Part shown: piece after piece, positions 35,761-46,290 of the stretch
Numbering within the stretch: the stretch's first letter is position 1
How the letters are laid out: each line of letters starts with the position of its first letter
From: Diogma glabrata
Taxonomy: Eukaryota > Arthropoda > Insecta > Diptera > Cylindrotomidae
DNA length: 64,000 bases
NCBI GenBank assembly: GCA_963693315.1
Contig: OY856186.1
Location: 238,498,554-238,562,553, forward strand
Direction of reading: 5' to 3'
The notes under the pieces: generated by a model
The model's database searches: none
Told to the model about the DNA's origin: nothing
What the model saw: the letters and a program-made list of their open reading frames with translations, nothing else
Position numbers and translations under genes: made by a program

Positions 35761-37900
35761 CGCCCAAGTAACAAATTTTGTTTACAAATTTATTACAGTA
35801 CATTTACTCTGTAATCGTAAAGTTACAGTGGTAACTGTACCGTAAACGTTCAGTAAGTGTTTCGTATACATTTTGGGGAATAATTTTGGCTTTTACTGAA
35901 CGTTTACGGATATCAATTTGCGTAAGAATTATGTATGGTTACAAACACGTACGTAGTGTTACAGAAAGCAAAATGTATGCGATTTTTATCACTACGGATT
36001 ACTTACAAAAAAGTTACGATCTCATACTTTAATACAAAGTTTCGGATGATTTTTGTAAACAAAAAATATAAATAAATATACAAATACAATAATATATTTT
36101 ATGTTTATAAAATGCAAATATTATATTTTGGCATAACTAATTTTGTACAGTTGGATGTCAAAATTTATAAACGAATAATAGAATTTCGATTAAATTTTGG
36201 AAATACTTTTAAATTAATAATGCGCCATAAAAATAATAAATTATTAAATATAATTTTAAAAAAAATTTTATATGTCAATTTATTTTAGAGAGATAAAATT
36301 ATATAAAATTTGTTTTATTATTTTCATAAATTTAAGTTTTTCTAAAATACTTATAACATAAGTTATGAAACCCAGTAAAGTTTCATTAAATGTATTTTGT
36401 TATTTTTTTTAAATACAGTCAAATATTAATTTTGCATAAAAATGGCTGAGTTTTCAATTGTAAGCTTTCAAATACAAGTTAACCCTATGTAGATATACAG
36501 AGAGTGCACAGAATATATACATTTACATTTTATTTACATTTACACTTCCATGTTTAAAATGTTAACATGTTAACGTAATGTAAACGCTATGTGTTTGATC
36601 TGTAAACATAATCATACAATTACAACTTCCAATTCAAAGAGTTTACATGTATAAATTATGTAAACGTTTAGTATTAGCCTCGTTGTTGTGCATTTACATT
36701 TACACCTTCCTTTTACAAATATTTACTTGTATATGTTTTGTAAAAGCTTTGTATAAATCCTTTTACAACTTTTGACATTTGTGAAATAAACAAAAGTGAC
36801 ATTTATTTTTTATTTGGTACAAGCAATCCTCATAAGTGCATGAGATATATGTCCAATTTTTTTTTTAATAAACGGGGGGTGGGAGACTATGTACATTTTA
36901 ACTTACACAATTATTTACATTTACATATGTCAATAAATTAGTAAATGTAATCCTGGCATTGCGATTCGGCCAGATCTAAATATAATAAGTTTAAATGTAT
37001 CTTGTAATTATCTTATGAAATTTTGCCTCAAAGTGTTCTAAGCTTGGCATTGTTGGACCACAATAAAATGCAAATGGTCTCCGAATTCCGAATGATCGGT
37101 TATACATAAAATCGACCAAAATTCTCTTTGCTATTAAAAATGGGAAGGCCGTCAATGTTAAAGGTAACTGAAATATGAATTAGGTGATCCAAATTCGAAA
37201 ACTTTAACCAACGTTTTAGCTCATAATACCAAAGTTTTCCACTACCCGTTCAAATAATATTTATATTTAGAAGTGTTTGCAATAGTTTTCGGGGATCCTT
37301 TGGTTAGAAATTAAATCCACGAAACTTTAAAATCACAAGTAACTCTTAAATTAATTAAGACTTAAGATTCGATTAACTAATGCCCAATATATTGAGTTGT
37401 CTATCACTGAAAGCTGGCTATAAATTTCTTTATCATCGCACGATGGAAACAGACATCTTTTATTAAACAAAAAATTTTGACTTAAGAAAACTGTATAAAT
37501 TATCTGACAGTATAAATACATTCCTAATGTAAATGTCCCGTAAATATACGGTAAGTATATAAGTTCTCAATAAAATAATGTTTTGTAATTAATCTGTAAA
37601 TGTAAAAATACATTTACAAGGCCAACGTTTAGTATATTTACAATGTAGCTATAAGCTCTCGTAGACTTTACACAATGTAGTCATTTTGTAGAAGTAATAA
37701 TACAGTTACATAGTACATAATCAGAAACGTTACATTCGAAGCTATAAGTTTACTACTACACTGTAGCTTTACTGTGTACAATCAGAAACAATATTTTGTA
37801 GATGTATAAATACCGCAACCTATTTTGAGCACAGTATGTGTTCCGTAAATAAAACAACAATAATTTGTGACTATAATATATACAAAATGTTACTTGGGCG
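35761..37900. mobile_element. MITE-like element, TIR CGCCCAAGTAAC (2140 bp)
   Basis: The left end CGCCCAAGTAAC is the exact complement of the right end GTTACTTGGGCG, and similarity continues for a few bases (TTTTGT). There is no coding capacity inside. The interior has a 17-bp perfect inverted repeat (35840-35856 and 35893-35909, CCGTAAACGTTCAGTAA) and three diverged 80-85-bp repeats near 36525-36775 rich in TTTACAT and GTAAACG. The target duplication was not identified, so the superfamily is unknown. Confidence 0.7.
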
Positions 37901-38032
37901 TGGTTGATTGATTTTCGAGACCTAATGCTTATGTGATCAAATTTTAATTAATCTCTTTGAGTAATATTAAGATATAATTAACAAAATATTTTTGAATCTT
38001 TTTGAGTTGTAATCGAGATTAAAAATTGTAAA

Positions 38033-38040
38033 CATTGTTT
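38033..38040. repeat. 8-bp target site duplication, left, of the large hAT
   Basis: CATTGTTT, matching CATTGCTT at 54805-54812 with one mismatch. Confidence 0.8.
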
Positions 38041-38091
38041 CAGAGGCGTAGTTAGGGGGGGGCGGGGGGGGCGGTCCGCCCCGGGTGTCAC

Positions 38092-38555
38092 CCGTTTTGG
38101 GGTGACACCCGAACGTAAAAAACTTAAACAAACCATCACAATGTTTTCAACGATAAATCACTTCGAAACCGTTTTGGGGTGACACCCGAACGTAAAAAAC
38201 TTAAACAAACCATCACAATGTTTTCAACGATAAATCACTTCGAAATTGTTTTGGGGTGACACCCGAATGTAAAAAACTTAAACAAACCATCACAATGTTT
38301 TTAACGATAAATTACTTCGATACCGTTTTGGGGTGACACCCGAACGTAAAAAACTTAAACAAACCATCACAATGTTTTCAACGATAAATCACCTCGAAAC
38401 CGTTTTGGGGTGACACCCGAACGTAAACAACTTAAACAAACCATCACAATGTTTTCAACGATAAATCACTTCGAAGCCGTTTTGGGGTGACACCCAAACG
38501 TAAAAAACTTAAACAAACCATCACATGTTTTCAACGATAAATCACTTCGAAACCA
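38092..38555 (+). repeat. six 77-bp tandem repeats, hAT subterminal
   Basis: The unit contains GTTTTGGGGTGACACCCGAA, an AACTTAAACAAACCATCACA phrase and AACGATAAATCACTTCG. The period is exactly 77 bp (unit marks at 38094, 38171, 38248, 38325, 38402 and 38479), and the last unit has one base deleted. The GGGTGACACCC motif also occurs near the right terminus (54753-54785), so it is a plausible transposase-binding site. Confidence 0.95.
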
Positions 38556-38887
38556 TTTCAACCAGGTTATCCATTTAATTTTAATTTATAAATTGTGATA
38601 GCTTATAAATGTGTCCTATTAGTTCAAAAAGGATCTATTCTACTTTTTAAAATTCTTGAGTTATTACTTGAGTTATTATTTGGGGTAGTTTGTTGAACGT
38701 CTTTTTATGTTAGTACAAATTCAAAGACATGCTAAAAATTCAGTTTACTTTTTAAACTAAGAAGGATTAATTAAACATCTAAACTAAAGCAAAATTAGAT
38801 TACATTTTAGTGTTCCTAGGACTTGATGGTTTTACAAGATATATTTCGTTAACCTTCTTGGCTATATTAGTAGAAGAGAATAGGTAC

Positions 38888-38972
38888 GTTCGATTTGACT
38901 GAAACAACTTAAAAAACAACAACAATTGCATTCAATTTATCAGTTGTATCAGTTGCTTCAGTCAAATCGAAC
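38888..38972. repeat. 85-bp hairpin element with 22-bp TIRs
   Basis: GTTCGATTTGACTGAAACAACT at 38888-38909 is complementary to 38951-38972 with one mismatch. One end of the same sequence type occurs near 29340. This is a very small MITE-like unit. Confidence 0.7.
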
Positions 38973-39431
38973 ACGGCTTATATTAGTAGAAAAAACGAAA
39001 TTTCAGGATGCAAAGTTTAGGTTTTTGGGCATATTATTATTATTGAGGATGAAGCTGACTTTAGTTTTTTCAATTCATTTAAATTGTAAGTTAGAATTTT
39101 ATGATGCCAATTTTTGCAAACTTTTCATTTATTTTAATTTTATTGAAAAACGGTTTCGCGATTTTTAAAACTGTAAAATCCTGCTTCTAGTTGCCTAGAA
39201 GTCAGCTTTTAACAAAAATATATTACCTAGACATTGGCTCTGACGACGGGTATCTAAGGCCGACTAGAACCCAGAGGATGGGAGTGGATGAAATGTCAGA
39301 GCGTGTCTAGGTCTTGAATTCCCGTCAAGGGTTACAAACCAGACTATTAAGCATAATTTTGGTCAACCAAACCACACTGCTGCAACGTTCTCCCCATAAC
39401 GTTAGTTAAATTATCTCATAGTTGAATAGTT

Positions 39432-39443
39432 ATAGCAGAACTT
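39432..39443. repeat. 12-bp target site duplication of the LINE (left)
   Basis: ATAGCAGAACTT, identical to 42783-42794. Confidence 0.88.
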
Positions 39444-42400
39444 TTATTTAGCGTATGGTTTTTTTTTGTGACACATTAAAAAATTAAACTTAAAAATAGG
39501 TAGACTCTTCTATGAAATCTACCTAAAACAATACATGGATACACATTAAATGAACTTACAATCGATTTGATTGCGTGTCTTTTAAGTAAATTAAAAAGTA
39601 AAATATTTGAACATTGGGCAGTACATTTGAACATTAGATGTTTACATCGAGCGAGTCTATCCATGCTACTACATCGGGAGTTGCCGAATGGATGTCTGAG
39701 ATGTTGCCATTGTAACGTCGAATCGGACACACAGTTGCAATGTGTTTTATAGTTTGTTGTGGAGCGCCGCAGTCACACTCAGGGGACTCTGAAATGCCCC
39801 ACTTGTAGAAAGAATCAGCACAACGTCCATGATTCGTTCTTATTCGGTTTAATGTAGTCCAGGTATGACGTGGCAAATCGAAACCAGGTTGGGTAGAAAT
39901 CGGGTTAGTAATAGAAAGGCCAGTTGTGTTGTAATGTTGCCAGGAGGTGTCCCAGGCATCCAAGATATTAAAATCAGTTGCCAGCAGGTTGCTGGCAGTT
40001 TTATGTGGAGGCTTTCTTGACTTCAATCGACAACGAGTGTGGTCACCGTAATATTCGTGCAAGGGTAACGTGGTGTTGTTGGTTACCTTTTTATGTTCAC
40101 GCATAAGAGCATGCGAGCGTCTGAGTGCAGGTGGAGCGATATTGCTTAACACAGGGAGCCAAGGTAAAGGGGTGGATCTGATAGTACCACTTATAGTACG
40201 CATCGTAGCATGCAGCTGGCAGTCAACTTTTTGAGTATGTGTGCTATTCAACCAGACTGGTGCGCCATACTCAGCCACTGAGTAAACCAGACTTAGAGCA
40301 GTTGTTCGGAGGGTAGCTGGAGTAGTACCCCATGTAGAGCCTGCCAGTTTGTGCAATATATTGTTTCTCGTTTTAAGTTTTTGTGACGTATTTTCTAGGT
40401 GGAGTTTAAAAGAAAGAGTTCTATCGAGAGTAATGCCCAGGTACTTTGGCTGTTGATTGTATTTAATGACAGTGCCGTTAAATAACACTGATAGTTCGTG
40501 TTTTGCCAGTTTGTTGTTTAAGTGGAAACAGGAGCTCTCGGTTTTACTTAGATTGGGAAATAAACTCCACGTTCGAAAATAGTCATTCATTATCGCTAGG
40601 TCAGTTGAGAGCAAAACCTCCAAAACACCCATGTCTTTGTTTTGAGTGGCCAGGGTCCAATCATCAGCGTAACCAAATTTCTTTGATGTTGTGTCAGGAA
40701 TGTCATGAATGTACAGATTAAAAAGCAATGGCGCCAGGACGGAACCCTGTGGTAAACCATTGTTAAGCATTTTAGACCTACTGCAGGAATTATTTAGATG
40801 AACTTTGAATACACGATTACTCAGCATGTTGTTAATTAAACGCGAGATGGTGCTACAAGGTATTGCATTGAACAGTTTATATATAATCCCAATTCGCCAG
40901 ACCGTGTCATATGCTGCAGTAAGATCGATGAATACTGCGCCTGTTTTTAGTTGTTTTTGATACCCAGCTTCGATATAGGATGTTAGAGCGAGCAGTTGGT
41001 CAGTGCAACTGCGATTGGGACGAAAACCAGCTTGTTCGACTGGGATCTGGTCATTCAATATCGGTGCGATACGATTGTATATGAGCCGTTCTAGCAATTT
41101 ATAGCAGGTGCTCAAAAGGGCAATCGGGCGATAGCTTCCTGGTTCATTGGATGGTTTACCTGGCTTAAGTATCGCTATCACTTTCGTAGTCTTAAAATGT
41201 TTTGGTAGGTTGCCGGTTTCTAGGACATTCGAGAAAAATTTAGTTAGCCACTGTTTTACATTTTTTCCAGCATTCTTAAGAAATTCTGGAAAAATGCCAT
41301 CGTAGCCAGCTGCTTTTCCGTTTTTTGTTTGGGACAGAGCTGATTCTAGTTCTTCGCTACTAAAAGAGTTCGCATACTTCGATGGAGACGAGCAATTGCG
41401 CTTCATTTCTCTTAATTTGCGTTTAATTGCTTTCTTATGAAGGCGATTAATAGAAGCACGAGACATATTTACTATGTGATTTGCGATGTCCTCTGGATTT
41501 ATTTCATTGTTAGCACGAGTAATTGAGTTTGAGCCACCCAGTTTCCGAAGGAGACTCCATGCTTCCCTGCTTGAATGGGAAAAATCAATGTTTTCAACAG
41601 CCTTAATCCACTTTTGTTTTCTCGCGGCGTCCAGTGAGTATATTAAGTCATCAGCCACGTCTGCCTCACCACTACTAAGGTACTCCTCATATAATATATC
41701 GCTCTCTTTACTCCAGCCAGGAATATATTCTTTACGAAAGCCTCTTGGGATGCATTTCTTTGCAGTTGAGATGATGGCTCCAACAAATCTATCGTAATTT
41801 TTAGGAATGGGTTGGATCCAGCGAATCACTGCATCCAACATCATCCTATATTTATCCCAATCAGCTTTGTTAAAATTCCATCTAGGTTGAGGAGTAGAGT
41901 TAACGAGTGGAATTTGGATTCCTACCTGAAGAATTACTGGACGATGTTGAGAGCGTGGAAAACCTTGTAAGACAGCCCTAGACATTGGAATAGGGTTACG
42001 TTGTTCGTTTTTTGTGGAAAAACAGAGGTCGGGATTGTAATCACGTCGCCATCTTGCAGATCTAAAGGTTTTCAAGTCTTTCGCATCATATACCAGGAAC
42101 ATGTTGTTATCATCCGCCCAGTCGGTCAGTTGCACGCCATTGGTATTATTATTTGAGTAGGACCACTGAGTGTGATGGCTATTGAAGTCACCAGCATATA
42201 TTGCTGGATGATAAAATAATGGTAGAGTGGCAGCTGGCCATCCTGTATTTTGAGGCTTGTATACGTTTACAATTTTCGTGTCCGATATATCAACAACAAA
42301 AAGATGTATATCGTTGTCCGTCTGTGTAAGTACGTGCGTGCAGTTCAGGATTTCTGACTTAACATACGTGGCAGATCCATATGATTGATGGTAAATAGCA

Positions 42401-42782
42401 TTAATTAATTTGTAACCAACAATGTTTCCTCTAGAGGTAAGTTGCGCTTCATCTGCTGCATGCGTTTCTTGCAGAATTATAACGTCGATGTCGTAATCTT
42501 TTAATAATCTTTGTAAATGTTCAGTTTTTGACTTGCTTATGCCTTCAATGTTCAATTGCAAAATACGAACTGAAGGTCCAATATTTTTTGTCTTATGGTG
42601 CTGAAAAGTACCGTTGTTATTGTGATTTTGATTTTGGTTTTGGTTCATATTTATTTTTTTTTTTTGTTTTTTTTTGTATCACAGCCAAGAGTTCGAAATG
42701 AAATGTTTGGCTACCAAGTTGAAATAGACTATTTGCGTAATCCAGGGTGCAGCACGAGGAGCTTATCTATTTCACACACCCC
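39444..42782 (-). mobile_element. full-length Jockey-like LINE
   Basis: The element lies on the minus strand between perfect 12-bp duplications. Its 5' end is at 42782, followed by a 134-base leader, one uninterrupted ORF, about 190 bases of 3' untranslated region and a short A-rich tail next to 39444. No first ORF and no RNase H are present. It is inserted in the large hAT element. The complete ORF and intact duplication indicate a young insertion. Confidence 0.9.
39634..42648 (-). CDS. LINE endonuclease / reverse transcriptase, intact
   Basis: The ORF has 1004 codons and starts at an ATG in a leader that fits the element boundary. The N-terminus is Asn/Gln-rich. Endonuclease motifs: QLNIEG (N near 33), LQETHA (E near 61), YAGDFNSHHTQW near 150 and SQHRPVIL near 235, where this group has SxHRP instead of SDH. 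RT motifs: FRPNRSCTDQ, LTAAYDTVW near 577, GLPQGSVLAPLLF and YADD near 659. The C-terminus has CDCGAPQQTIKHIATVCP, a zinc-binding-like CxC...H...C signature. All catalytic residues are present. It would nick DNA and copy its own RNA at the nick. The protein is of the insect type usually annotated as jockey-like; the exact clade is not assigned. Confidence 0.93.
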   Translation of the reverse strand: MNQNQNQNHNNNGTFQHHKTKNIGPSVRILQLNIEGISKSKTEHLQRLLKDYDIDVIILQETHAADEAQLTSRGNIVGYKLINAIYHQSYGSATYVKSEILNCTHVLTQTDNDIHLFVVDISDTKIVNVYKPQNTGWPAATLPLFYHPAIYAGDFNSHHTQWSYSNNNTNGVQLTDWADDNNMFLVYDAKDLKTFRSARWRRDYNPDLCFSTKNEQRNPIPMSRAVLQGFPRSQHRPVILQVGIQIPLVNSTPQPRWNFNKADWDKYRMMLDAVIRWIQPIPKNYDRFVGAIISTAKKCIPRGFRKEYIPGWSKESDILYEEYLSSGEADVADDLIYSLDAARKQKWIKAVENIDFSHSSREAWSLLRKLGGSNSITRANNEINPEDIANHIVNMSRASINRLHKKAIKRKLREMKRNCSSPSKYANSFSSEELESALSQTKNGKAAGYDGIFPEFLKNAGKNVKQWLTKFFSNVLETGNLPKHFKTTKVIAILKPGKPSNEPGSYRPIALLSTCYKLLERLIYNRIAPILNDQIPVEQAGFRPNRSCTDQLLALTSYIEAGYQKQLKTGAVFIDLTAAYDTVWRIGIIYKLFNAIPCSTISRLINNMLSNRVFKVHLNNSCSRSKMLNNGLPQGSVLAPLLFNLYIHDIPDTTSKKFGYADDWTLATQNKDMGVLEVLLSTDLAIMNDYFRTWSLFPNLSKTESSCFHLNNKLAKHELSVLFNGTVIKYNQQPKYLGITLDRTLSFKLHLENTSQKLKTRNNILHKLAGSTWGTTPATLRTTALSLVYSVAEYGAPVWLNSTHTQKVDCQLHATMRTISGTIRSTPLPWLPVLSNIAPPALRRSHALMREHKKVTNNTTLPLHEYYGDHTRCRLKSRKPPHKTASNLLATDFNILDAWDTSWQHYNTTGLSITNPISTQPGFDLPRHTWTTLNRIRTNHGRCADSFYKWGISESPECDCGAPQQTIKHIATVCPIRRYNGNISDIHSATPDVVAWIDSLDVNI

Positions 42783-42794
42783 ATAGCAGAACTT
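42783..42794. repeat. 12-bp target site duplication of the LINE (right)
   Basis: ATAGCAGAACTT, identical to 39432-39443. Confidence 0.88.
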
Positions 42795-42915
42795 AAAACA
42801 TAATACATATAAATTAAAATTTGATACCTTATTGTTATCCATTCGTCCTTACATGTTCCTGCAGCTGCTTTGCACTATAAGGCAAATGATGAAAGGTGAT
42901 CACAGAGATCACAGA

Positions 42916-43165
42916 AAAAGACTTCACAATAACTTTTGTACATTAACTTCATTTATTTCAAAAAATTTGTATCTTTAATTTTAGTGTAAATTTATCAATT
43001 TACTGTAAACTTTTACAACATGTTTTCAACAACCTTAAAACGAAAAGACTCCACAATAACTTTTGTACAATAGCTTCATTTATTTCAAAAATTTGTATCT
43101 TTAATTTTAGTGTAAATTTATCAATTTACTGTAAACTTTTACAACATGTTTTCAACAAATTTAAG
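42916..43165. repeat. 127-bp tandem duplication
   Basis: Two copies with a period of 127 bp start with AAAAGACT(T/C)CACAATAAC near 42916 and 43043 and differ at only a few bases. The region is non-coding and lies inside the large hAT. Confidence 0.9.
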
Positions 43166-43830
43166 TTAAACGTTATTTATTTGAACATTTTCAACATTTC
43201 TTTATTTAAAATCTTTGATTTTTTTTTGTTACTTAATTTTAATGTTAACACCAAATTATAAACATCTTCACTGTCTTCACATTAAACGTAACAAAAAGAT
43301 CACAACCAAAACAATAAAAAAAATCTTTAATTTTGTTTTTAATAGAAATTTTATAATATTATTTTATATTTTTTTCATATTAATTAGAAATAACACCAAC
43401 AATATTAAACGGTATTGAAAGTGCATATTTTAAACGGCTACGTTTTTATTGAGAAATTAAAATGAAAATAATTATGATTAATTTTTGTTATTCAATAATA
43501 AAAACTGGTATTATCTTAATACTTATTGGTTAAACTCACAAAAACAAAAAAATTGTATTTAAATACAAAAATACAAAACAAAAACTTAAAACTCCCGAGC
43601 AAACTAAACTACATTTTTCAAACAAAACTAACAACTGACTGCTCGAACTCGGAAAAATAGAAAAACATTTCCCATGCCAGAAATCTTGTATCAGCATAAA
43701 AGACAAAATTTCTTGTTATTACAAGAAATTGAAGTTTAAGATTTCATTTTATTTTGTTAGCCAAAACATTAATGAAATGATTCAAATTATCTAGAAAAAG
43801 TAATATGAACCGTAGTATATTATAATCTAA
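43166..43830. other. non-coding hAT interior
   Basis: AT-rich, with no feature recognised. Confidence 0.55.
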
Positions 43831-43835
43831 TATAC
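43831..43835. repeat. 5-bp target site duplication of the BEL element (left)
   Basis: TATAC, identical to 50213-50217. Confidence 0.9.
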
Positions 43836-44206
43836 TGTTTTTTACTGGGTTGTTTCCACAACTTAATTTCACAACCCAGAACCTGCAACCTTTCGCAACT
43901 TCGGTAATTGTTTCTTTTCAAATAAACTTAAACAATTATTATAACAAAGCAAATATATAAAATTTATTTCTTTTTTTATAATTAAACAATTGACTATATT
44001 TGTTGAAATTTAATTTTCGAATGATTTTAAACAGCTCAACTAATTACCAAAATACTTAAAAATTGGTACAATAAAATATTCTTTTACTGTTATATAAAAA
44101 ACAAGAAAAGTAATAATATAAATTGAATACAATATCAAATAATTTATTTAACTAACACTATGTTGATTATAGGGTGCTACTGAATTGTATTACGTAGTTT
44201 CCAACA
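43836..44206 (-). repeat. BEL 3' LTR
   Basis: 371 bp, identical to the other LTR. A purine-rich stretch (GGCCGAGGAGAA on the minus strand, 44207-44218) lies immediately inside and is the likely polypurine tract. The integrase stop codon lies within this LTR. Confidence 0.95.
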
Positions 44207-45720
44207 TTCTCCTCGGCCTTGAATCGTCTGATTCAATAGGAACCTTACATAGTGCATGAATAGCTCGACGAAATGTTCCACTTTTAGTTTTTACGGTCGC
44301 CACTCTGACTAATCCATCGTTTCGAGGGAATACTTGTGTTACTCTTCCTAGTAACCACTTGGTTGGTGGTAGATTTTTATCAATTAGTAAAACGATGTCA
44401 TCGACACTTAGATTTTGTTTTGGTGACGTCCATTTAGATCTTGCCTGCATTGATGTAAGATACTCAACATGCCATCTTCGCCAGATATGCTGTCTCATCT
44501 GTTGGATCATTTCCCATCGGTTTAATTGGGATACCTTTTCGCTTGTGTTATTTGCTTCAGGAAGTAAAGTTAATGAATGTCCTATTATAAAATGTGCAGG
44601 TGTAAGGATGTCTATATCTGCATCATTCTGTAACCCACATATTGGACGTGAATTTAATATTGCCTCTATTTCTGCTAATAACGTTTGAAGTTCCTCTAAA
44701 GTGAGAATAGTTTCACCAATTACTCGCTTCAAGTGAAACTTCATAGACTTCACCGCAGCTTCCCATAAGCCCCCGAAATGAGGAGCATTCGGTGGATTAA
44801 AATGCCAGGTGATTGATTTGCTTAAAAGAGAGTGATAAATTTCATTAGTACAATTTTTTAAAATGCTATAAATATCACGTAGTTTTCTATCTGCCCCTAT
44901 ATAGTTTGATCCACAATCGCTGTATATGTCTGTGCATAAGCCTCGTCTTGCGACAAACCTCTTCAGTGCAGCCAAAAACGTGTTGGTACTGAGATCTGTT
45001 GTGACTTCTATATGAACTGCCTTTGTAGTGGTGCAGACAAATAGACACACATAAGCTTTAACTGGTTTTTGACCTCTGCCTCGTTTATGAAAAACTTGAA
45101 TTGGACCAGCAAAATCAGTGCCAACTGTTAAAAAGGCTCTTACATGTTGGACTCGACATGCTGGTAAATTTCCCATCTCTTGTGACATTGGTATTGGTTT
45201 GGCTCTAAAGCAAGGTAGACAATTTCTTATTACTTGTTGAATTTCGTGTTTTCCCTTTAATAACCAGAATTTTTGCCGCAGCATTGTTAATATCAATTGA
45301 GCCCCAGCATGGTAGTATCGATGGTGACGATCCTCAATAATGAGTCTTGTTAATTTTGAAGGTGGTAATATTATTGGATGCTTTGTTCCATACGGAAGAT
45401 TGGAGTTTTGCGTTCTACCGCCTACTCTCATTACACCATTTTCATCCAAAAATGGTTTTAGAAATTTTAGTGGGCCTTTTATGGGCTCTGATCGTTTAAT
45501 GGCTGCAATTTCTACTGACAAATGGTCTATTTGGTTTTGTTTACAAATAAAGATGGTGGCTTCGTCTAGCTCGTTTATTGATAATGATCCGGCACGCTTT
45601 GCTTCTGGGTTTTTTGCATTATAAACAAAGCGCTGTACAATGGCTGTGACTGTAACTATCTTTCTAAAAGAAGAAAATTTATCAATTAGTTCTTCAGAAA
45701 ATTTGGCAGTGTGGGTTTCT
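44190..45720 (-). pseudogene. BEL integrase
   Basis: The open frame 44190-45521 extends upstream in the same frame to about 45720, where a frame change in a T run separates it from RNase H. The zinc-binding region has HHRYYHAG and IRNCLPCFRAK. Core residues are GTDFAGPI (first Asp), IYSDCGSNYIG (second Asp) and GGLWEAAVKSMKFHLK (Glu). The C-terminal DUF5641-like part reads VDDIVLLIDKNLPPTKWLLGRV. All catalytic residues are present, so the domain itself looks sound. It would insert the element cDNA with a 5-bp staggered cut. Confidence 0.9.
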
Positions 45721-46290
45721 GCAAAAAAAGGCTAAACTAAATTTTGGACGTTCTTCTTCCGTAGTACCATAAGTTGTCCTTTGCTCTGGCCAGTTTTCTG
45801 ATCCGTATCGCAGCCAGCTGGGCGATTCCCACCAAAGACAATGATTAAGCAGCTCGTTAGGTAGAATTCCTCGTGAAGCGCAATCAGCTGGATTATTCTT
45901 CGTAGGAACGTGTCGCCAACTGTCTCGTTTAACTACATCCAAAATTTGAGACGTTCTGTTTCCTACGAACGTTTGCCATCTTACAGGAACATCTGATAAC
46001 CAATCCAGCACTATAGTTGAGTCTGTCCAACAGATAGTATTTATGATGTTGATGTCTAAGATTTCCTTTATTGACTTTACTAGCAGTGCCAAAAGATGTG
46101 CTCTACACAATTCTAGTCTAGCCACTGATATTCTCTTGATTGGTGCTACTTTTGATTTTGCTGCTACTAAACTACAGTGATAATCATTTGAACTAACCTG
46201 GTGTCTCATATAAACAACAGCTGCGTATGCCTGCTCGCTTGCATCACAGAATCCATGAAGTTCTGCAATTTGTCCAGATGTTGCAACCAT
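45694..46290 (-). pseudogene. BEL RNase H
   Basis: [19 protein letters not shown] holds the first acidic residue, [16 protein letters not shown] the glutamate and [13 protein letters not shown] the third. NPADCASRG near the end is the usual C-terminal phrase. It is joined to the RT by a frame change near 46270 and to integrase by another near 45725, in a run of seven T. It would degrade the RNA strand of the RNA/DNA hybrid during replication. Confidence 0.88.

Larger units (their letters stand above)
38556..39443. other. non-coding hAT interior
   Basis: No coding signal is seen. It contains an 85-bp hairpin element (38888-38972) and a GC-richer stretch at 39230-39400 that matches nothing recognised. 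The 12-bp target duplication of the neighbouring LINE lies at 39432-39443. Confidence 0.55.

Noticed and set aside
38092..38555. CRISPR array
   Set aside because: The 77-bp units are continuous tandem copies without variable spacers, in an animal transposon end.
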